From Tolypeutes matacus (Eukaryota > Chordata > Mammalia > Cingulata > Chlamyphoridae): DNA of 64,000 bases. The DNA lies in the NCBI GenBank assembly GCA_026826555.1, contig JAKSZT010053764.1, positions 34,066,446 through 34,130,445 on the forward strand, given 5' to 3'. A model generated the notes under the pieces. It saw nothing but the letters and a program-made list of their open reading frames with translations, was not told the DNA's origin and did not search any database. The position numbers and the translations under genes are program-made. Below are positions 57,490 through 64,000 of this stretch, piece by piece; the stretch's first letter is position 1; each line of letters opens with the position of its first letter.

Positions 57490-60400
57490 CAATCATACAG
57501 TATTTATTCTTTTGTGTCTGGCTTGTTTCACTCAACATATTGTCCTCCAGATTCATCCATGTTGTCATATACTTCACTACGTCATTTCTTCTTAACACTG
57601 CATAAAATTCCATCAAGTGTATACACCACAATTTGTTTACGCATTCATCAGTTGATGGACACCTGGGTTGTTTCCAACTTATGGTAATCATGAATACCGC
57701 TGCTATGACCATCAGTGTGCAGATGTCTATTTGTGTCACTGCCCTCAGTTCTTCTGGGTATATACCTAGCAATGGTATTGCCGGGTCACATGACAAGTCT
57801 ATATTCAACTTCCTTAGGAACTGCCAAACAGTCCTCCACAGTGGCTGTACCAGTCTACATTTCCACTGACAGTGAATAAGCTTGAAAGCCTTGTCAAAAA
57901 ATCCCTTGACTGTAGATGTGAGGGTCTATTTCTGAGTTCTATATTCAGTTGCATTCATCAATCTGACTGTCTTTATACCAGTACCATTCTATTTTTTCCA
58001 CTATAGCTAAATAATATGCTTTAAAGTCAGGAAGTGAGAGTCCTCCAACTTCATTCTTCTTTTTAAAGATATTTTTGGCTTACCTTTCCAAAGAAATTTG
58101 ATTATTGGCTTTTCAATTTCTGTAAAAAAATGGCTGTCCAGATTTTTGTTAGCATTGCATTGAATCTGTAAATCAATTTTGGTAGAATTGACATCATAAA
58201 AATATTTAGTCTTCCAATCCATGAACATGGAATGTCCTTTCACTCATTTAAGTCTTCTTCAGTGTCTTGTCACAATGTTTTGCAGTTTCCTGAATACAGG
58301 TGCTTTCTGGATTTGGTTAAGTTTATTCCTAAATATTTTATTGTTTTAGTTTCTATTATAAATGGAAGTTTTTTTCCTGAGTCCCTCCTCAGAGTGCATA
58401 TCTGTAGTGTGTAGAAATGCTATTGATTTTTGCGTATTAATCTTGTATCCTGCCACTTTGCTGAAATTGTCTATTAATTCTAGTAGCTTTGTTGTGGATT
58501 CTTCAGCATTTTCTAGAAATAGGAACATATCATCAGTGAACAGTGAAAGTTTTACTTCTTCCTTTCCTGGCTGGGTGCCTTTTATTTCTTTATCTAGCTT
58601 AATTACTCTAGCTAGAACTTCTAGCAAAATATTGAATATTAATGGTGACATTGGGCATCCTTGACTTGTTCCTGATCTCAGCGGGAAAGCTTTCAATCTT
58701 TCACCACTTAGTACAATGCTAGAGGTAGGTTTTTCATATATGCACTATACCATATTGAGAGAGCTTCCTTCTGTTCCTATCTTTTGGAGTGTCTTTCTCA
58801 AGAAATGATGTTGTATTTTTTTCAAATGCCTATTCTGCATCAATCAAGAGGATCATGTGATTTTTCATCTTCAGTTTAACAATGTGGTTTATTACCCTAA
58901 TTGATTTTCTTGTGTTGAACCACGCTTGCATACCTGGGATAAAACCCCCTTGATCATGGTATATAATTTAATGTGCTTTTGGATTCTGTTTACAAGCATT
59001 ATTGAGGATTTTTGCATCTATATTCATTAGAGATATTGGTCTGTAATTTTCTTTTTTCATAATATCTTTATATGGTTTTGGTTTTAGGATAATATTTGCT
59101 TTATAGAGTGAGTTTGGAAGCATTCTTTCCTGTTTATTTTTTGGAAGAGTTTGAGCAAGATTGGTATTAGATTGTCTTTGAATTATTGGTAGATTTCACC
59201 TGTGAAGCCATTTGGTCCCAGGCATTTCATCTTTGGGAGGTTTTTGATGACTATTTCAATCCTTTCACTTGTGATTGGTTTGTTGAGGTCTTCTATCTTT
59301 TCTAGGGTTAGTGTAGGTGGTTTGTGTGTTTCTAGGAATTTGTCCATCTCCTCCACATTGTCTAGTGTTTTTTGGCATACAGTTTTTCCTAGTATCCTTT
59401 TATGATCTCTCTTATTTCTGTGTGGTCAGTGGTAATGTCGCCTCTCTCATTTCTGATTTTATTTATTTGTGTCTTTGCTCTCTTTTTTTTTGTCAGCCTA
59501 GCTAAAGGTTTGTCAATTTTGTTGATCTTCTCAAAGAACCAACTTTTGTTTTTGTTGGTTCTCTCTATTTTATTTTTTTTTTAAGATTTATTTATTTATT
59601 TTATCCATTTTAACCACCCCCCCTTCCCCATTTGCTGTTTTGTGTCCAATTGTTGGGCAATTCTCTGTGTCTGTTTCCTGCCATCTCTTGTCATCCTTCT
59701 CCTCCAGTCTTCACCAGGATTCAATCCTGGAGACCTCCGATGTAGGAGAGAGGTCTGCCACCTGGGCTGCCTCGGTTCCTGGTTTTTGGAGCTTTCGGAG
59801 CATCTCGTCTTGTCTCTCCCCTGCATCTCTCTCCTGTTATGTCATCATTTTGCTGCATGGCTCCCGGGGCCTGGCGACTCACCGGCACACAGAACCTGGA
59901 AGCCCTTGCGCCTTCTATATATATATATATATCTTTTTTTTTCTTTTTTTTTTTTAATTTTACCGGGAGGTCCCGGGGATCTAACCCAGGTCCCTCCATA
60001 TGGCAGACGGATGCCTAACCATTTGAGCCACATCTGCCCCTCTCTCTTGTATTTTTGTTCTCAATTTCATTTATTCTGCTCTGAGTTTTACTATTACTTT
60101 CCCTCGGCTTGGTTTGGGATTAGTTTGCTGTTCTTTCACTAGTTCTTCCAGGTGTGCAGTTAGATCTTCAATTTTAGCTCTTTCTTCTTTTTTAATGTAA
60201 GGATTGAGGGCTATAAATTTCCTTCTCAGCACTGCCTTTGTGGTGTCCCATATATTTTGATATGTTGTGTTCTCATTTTTATTTGTCTCAAGATAGTTGC
60301 TGAATTCTCTTGAAATTTCTTCTTTGACCCACTGATTATTTAAGAGTGTGTTTTTTAATCTCTCTCTATATATGACTTTCTCCTTTTTCTGTCCCTCATT

Positions 60401-61090
60401 GATTTCTATCTTATTCCATTATTATCAGAGAATGTGTTTCATATAATTTAAATCTTTTTTTTTTTTTTTTAATTTATTGAGACTTGTCTTGTGACCCAAC
60501 ATATGGTCTGTCTTGGAGAAGGATCCATGAGCATTTGAAAAGAATGTATATCCTGCTGTTTGGGAGTGCAATGATTTATAGATTTCCGTTCATTTTAGTT
60601 CATTTATCATATTATTCAAGCCTTCTGTTTCTTTATTTATCCCCTGTCCAGATGTTCTATCCAATACTGAGAGTGGTGTATTGAAGTCTCCAACTATTAT
60701 TGTAAGGACATCTATTTCTCCCTTCAGCTGTGCCAGTGTTTGCCTCATATATCTTGGGTCACTCAGGTTAGGTGCAAAAATATTTAGTATAGTTATTTCT
60801 TCCTGGTGAATTGCCACTTTTATTAATATATAATGATCATCTTCATCCTTATAATAGTTTTGTATTTTAAATCTATTTAGTCCACTATTAGTATCACTAC
60901 TCCAGCTCTTTATTTGGTTACTATTTGCATGGAATATCTTTTTCCAATGTTTCACTTTTAACCTGATTGTGTCCTTACGTCTGAGGTGGGTCTCTTGCAG
61001 ACAACATATAGATGACTCATATTTTTTATCCATTATTTTAGTCTATGTCTTTTTATTTGAGAGTTCAAGACACTAACGTTCAATATTATT
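57490..61090 (-). pseudogene. L1 ORF2p, split by a SINE
   Basis: The endonuclease part at 61033-60590 (147 codons) shows CCLQETHLRRKDT, NIFAPN and VGDFNTPLS, the AP-endonuclease-like motifs. The RT part at 58696-58346 shows [20 protein letters not shown] and a catalytic box FTDD (usual FADD). Residues near 57800-57500 give the C-terminal text DPAIPLLGIYPEE and MNLEDNMLSETSQTQKNKY. Several frameshifts and the SINE at 59576-60040 break it. It nicked DNA and reverse-transcribed L1 RNA. Confidence 0.88.
59576..60040 (-). mobile_element. Long SINE with two tRNA-like units, in L1 ORF2
   Basis: On the minus strand the 5' end is 'ggggcagatgtggctcaaat' (A box region), with a B-like box 'ggttagatccc'. 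About 200 bp on is a second unit, 'gcccaggtggcagacctctc' to 'ggattgaatcctgg' (B box). The 3' end is '(aaat)n' and A-rich. Flanks 'tctctcta' and 'tctctctt' look like a decayed target duplication. Dimeric tRNA SINEs of this look are known in sloth as I remember them. Confidence 0.75.
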
Positions 61091-61184
61091 AGTGTAAAGG
61101 CATTACATACTTCATCCATTTTGTTCTTCAGCTTTCTGTTGTCATATCATTCTATTGTTTGTCTTTTTACCCTTTAGTTTACCC

Positions 61185-62523
61185 TTCCTAATACTCTTCA
61201 TTTCTACACCTTTGCCAACTCACACGCTGTTGTTTTTTCCTTTCAGGCTGCAGCACTTCCTTTAGTATCTTTTGTAATTCTGGTGTTTTAGTATCATATT
61301 CTATCAGTGTTTGTTTGTCTGTGAAGACTTTGAACTCACCCTCATTTTTGACAAACAGCTTTGCCGGATACAGAATTCTTGACTGGCAATTTTTCTCTTT
61401 CAGTACCTAAATACATCATACAACTCTCTTCTCTCTTCCATGGTTTCTGATGAGAGTTTGGCACTTAATCTTATCAAGGTTCCCATGTACGTGATGCTTT
61501 GTTTTACTCTTGCTCCTTTCAGAATCCTCTCTTTATCTCTTATATTTGTCATTCTGAATAGTAGATGTCTTGGGGTAGGTCTATTTGTATTTATTCTGTT
61601 TCTGGTACATTGTACTTCTTGGATATTGATATTTATTTCTTTCATGAGTCTTGTAAGGTTATTGGTCATTATTTCCTCAAATATTTTTTCTGCCCCTTTT
61701 CCATTCCCTTCTCCTTCTGGGACACTGATAATGTGCATGTTTGTGCATTTAGTGTTGTCATTCAATTCCCTGAGAACCTGTTCCATTTTTTCTACTCTCT
61801 TCTCTTTCTGTTCTTCTGTCTTTTCCACTTAAGATGTTCCATTTTCAAAATCACTAATTCTGTCTTTGAGCAATTCAAATCTACTCTCATGTGCCTTATG
61901 TATTTTTTTATTGAGAAATTTTAACTTTTTATTTGGAGATAATTTCTAACTTATAGGACAGTTGCAAAAATAATACAAAAAAAAAAAAAAAAAAAACAAT
62001 GCAGAAAACTCAGATATACCTCCTACTCAGATACCCAGAGTTACCAACTTTTAACATTTTGCCCCATTTGTTATATCATTCTGTCTGTCATCTATCATCT
62101 ATATTCTAAATACTTGAGAGTATGTTGCATACATCATGCTCCTTAAACATTTAATAATTCCATGTATATTTCCTAAGAATAAGGATATTCACTCATGTAA
62201 CCACATTCATTTTGTACAATTATTAAGTTCAAGAAATTTAACACTGGAGTTACTAGAACATGGAAATTTATAGAGCCTCTAATGTATTTTTAATCTCACC
62301 CATTGTGTTTTTCATCCCCATAAGGTCAGTTACTTTTCTCTGCAGGCTTTCAAATTATTCTTTATGCTCACCCCAGTGTCTTCTTAATATCCTTTATTTC
62401 TTTAGTCATATTTTCTTTCAAGTCATTAAATTGATTTAGGAGAGTTTTGTGATTATCATTGATTAGTTGCCTTAAATCCTGTATCTTTTCAGGATATTTG
62501 GTTGGTTCCTTTGGTTGGGCCAT
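61185..62523 (-). pseudogene. L1 ORF1p, split by an insertion
   Basis: The start ATG at 62523 opens MAQPKEPTKYPEKIQDLRQL, similar to the ORF1 start of the L1 at 4133. The insertion at 61905-62270 breaks the coiled coil. From 61828 down, a clean 142-codon frame gives the RRM (HIISVPEGEGNGKGAEKIFE) and the run-in to the C-terminal domain, which continues in another frame (ILYPAKLFVKNEGEFKVF). It bound L1 RNA; now broken. Confidence 0.85.
61905..62270 (-). mobile_element. LINE 3'-end fragment inserted in L1 ORF1
   Basis: L1 ORF1 text stops near 61905 and resumes near 62270. The junctions share 'atgtattttt', suggesting a target duplication. Inside, 'attgagaaattttaactttt' and 'gttaccaacttttaacattt' resemble an L1M-type 3' UTR in reverse orientation, with an A run at 61976-61997. 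Confidence 0.6.
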
Positions 62524-63270
62524 CTCTTTCTGTTACCTAGTATGGCTTGTAATTTTTTGCCAATGTCTAGGCATCTGAATATGTTGGTGAATTTAATCTG
62601 ATGGCCACTTTTTCTCTCTTGCCTATTTTTTTTTTTTCACAACTCTTCTTGGATATGTGGTTCAACTCATTCTCAGTCTTTAAAGTTTCCCAGCTTAAGT
62701 TATCAAAATCGGGCCAGGGACTCACTAAAGTGGCACAGAGTTTCTCCCAGGAGTTAGAGTATAGAGAGGACCAAAAGCAGTTGGACCAGACCAGCCAGTA
62801 GATGGCTCTCATCAGCGCATCTTTCCACAGGAAAATTTCAATCTCCTTTTTCCTGTGTCTGGCCAGAGCAGAGATTGAAAGTGGGCTCTGCTGGTTGAAT
62901 TCACTGAAGAAAAGCACTGACTCTCCCTCACTTTTCCGTTGTAACGGCTGACAGAGAGGAAGATGTCTGTTCCCCTTTCAGTTAGCTTTAGAGAGCCAGG
63001 GGTTTTACGCCAGCTTAATATCTTGGGGATGGGGGAGGAGAGCTCTTCCCGGCCACCACAGTGGTTTGGTAAGTCACATTTGTTGTTTCTGGTTCTTCTC
63101 TCTCTGTCCCTCACCCTCCTAGGAGTTGTGTAGCACTGTCCTGGTCTGCTGACCCCTAAACAGTCCCTTGGACAGCTTTTGGCCCTTTCTCTGTTTTTTG
63201 TTTTGTGTGTGTGAGAGAGAATTGAGCCCTGCCTGCCTGTTCTGATGCCATTGTCCCAAAATTCTCCTGG
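62524..63270 (-). promoter_or_regulatory. 5' UTR of the full-length L1
   Basis: About 750 bp between the ORF1 ATG and the 5' end, GC-richer than the surroundings. Unlike the L1 at 4134-5580 it has no 400-bp duplication. 'gacaatggcatcag' near the 5' terminus could be a decayed YY1-type site. Open frames on both strands here have no domain. Confidence 0.65.
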
Positions 63271-63289
63271 ATGCTATACTTTTGACATT

Positions 63290-64000
63290 GTTTATCCCTA
63301 TACTTTCTAAGGTCTTTTAAATTGTGATATCACATTCAAGGTAGCTTAACTGACTCTAGACTCCATATTTTCTTCACAGTTTTGATACTTAGTCTCTGGC
63401 CCCACATTAATGGCTAAGAAGGAAAGGTATTCAAACCCAAGTGTCTTCCCATTTTAAAAGTACAGTTAATTTGAGAACAAAAAATGAAATTTAGGGCAAT
63501 TACTTTTTCCTCTCCCCCCACCTTTTTTTTGTGTGTGAGTCACTTCAGTTCTTCACCTCACTTCACCTCAGGAAGTGTCTCATTCAAATGACTCTACAGT
63601 GGTGGAGAGTTGGATTGCCGGGAGGGTCCAATATCCAGACACCTTTACATAAAGGCTACTTGGGCTTAGGCTCTAGAGGAATGTCCCAGCCAATCATCTC
63701 ATTCACACTGAATGGAATGAGTTTCCTATTCCTAAGAAAATAAGTTTATGCTCAATTGAAATAGAAGACAGAGATTTATCTCAGGACATCTCTTTCTCTC
63801 TCTCTGTCTCTCCCTCTCTCTCTCTGGGTGTGTTTCATGCCCTAATGGGAGTTTCTCAGATTCCCTCTTACTTTTATATTTTTCATTAATTTTACTTATA
63901 AAATTGTGATGATTTTTAACGTTAAATAGGGGAATCTTAAAAATTAATTGAAATGATATTCTGAGCAGTCTAGGATTCATGGTGATTGACAGGGTGAACT
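63290..64000. other. No gene seen at the window end
   Basis: Besides the TC tract there is no recognised repeat or exon. Short frames on both strands lack domains. Confidence 0.4.
63786..63826. repeat. (TC)n-rich microsatellite
   Basis: A TCTC-rich tract with two single-base interruptions, followed by 'gggtgtgttt'. Confidence 0.85.

Larger units (their letters stand above)
56660..63270 (-). mobile_element. Full-length L1 with target duplication and three nested insertions
   Basis: A 13-bp duplication 'atgcta(c/t)actttt' at 56651-56663 and 63271-63283 brackets the element. Read on the minus strand: 5' UTR 63270-62524, ORF1 62523 to about 61185, spacer, ORF2 about 61090-57490, 3' UTR and poly(A) near 56672. 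Nested are a SINE (57302-57482), a dimeric SINE (59576-60040) and a LINE 3' fragment (61905-62270). Without them it would be about 5.6 kb. Confidence 0.88.

Noticed and set aside
59642..60142. 166-codon plus-strand frame
   Set aside because: It crosses the antisense of a SINE and of L1 ORF2; the composition is explained by these.
61400..61828. 142-codon minus-strand frame as a novel host protein
   Set aside because: It is the RRM part of L1 ORF1p inside a full-length L1 with target duplication.
1..64000. CRISPR arrays, operons, ribosome-binding sites or other prokaryotic systems
   Set aside because: The repeats are dispersed mammalian retroelements and there is no regular spacer-repeat array; the window is vertebrate nuclear DNA.

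Overview
The window is AT-rich nuclear DNA from a placental mammal. It contains MIR, L2, MaLR (MLT1-like), hAT and L1 remnants, and no multi-exon host gene can be supported. Three nearly identical tRNA-headed SINEs, a longer SINE with two tRNA-like units, and the style of the L1 3' regions resemble xenarthran repeats as I remember them. Sloth or anteater seems likelier than armadillo. This assignment rests on memory of repeat sequences and was not checked by a search. Almost every open frame is a transposon relic or chance.

Layout. 1-7.5 kb: MLT1 LTR fragments, L2 pieces, and a minus-strand L1 (2935-5580) with a long, internally duplicated 5' UTR, a broken ORF1 and most of ORF2 missing. 7.5-16 kb: a hAT-like element with a poly(A)-only micro-insertion, a MER5A-like piece, an old SINE and an L1 3' part. 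16-30 kb: two solo LTRs of one family, each with a perfect 5-bp target duplication, a young SINE, MIR/L2, a duplicated conserved-looking noncoding module, a complex 2.2-kb insertion and a short retroposed transcript tail. 30-34.4 kb: a plus-strand L1 split by a SINE and a MaLR-like LTR.

34,688-41,397 is the centrepiece: a complete but inactivated class III (ERV-L type) endogenous retrovirus. It has two about 451-bp LTRs, a perfect 5-bp target duplication, a primer-binding site matching tRNA-Leu(UAA), and relics of gag, protease, RT, RNase H, integrase and a dUTPase-like domain, with no recognisable env. The LTRs differ at roughly 38 positions by eye (about 8%), so the insertion is old but lineage-scale rather than ancient.

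41.4-56.6 kb: L1M/HAL1-type elements in both orientations, one carrying an ERV1-like solo LTR, plus L2 and MIR. 56,660-63,270 is a full-length minus-strand L1 bounded by a 13-bp target duplication with one mismatch; it is split by three nested retroelements. The stretches between repeats (about 14-16, 17-22, 27.3-28.7, 29.5-30.3, 47.9-49.2 and 55.2-56.0 kb) look single-copy and hold no recognisable exon. Some could be conserved noncoding DNA of a gene desert, but that is inference.
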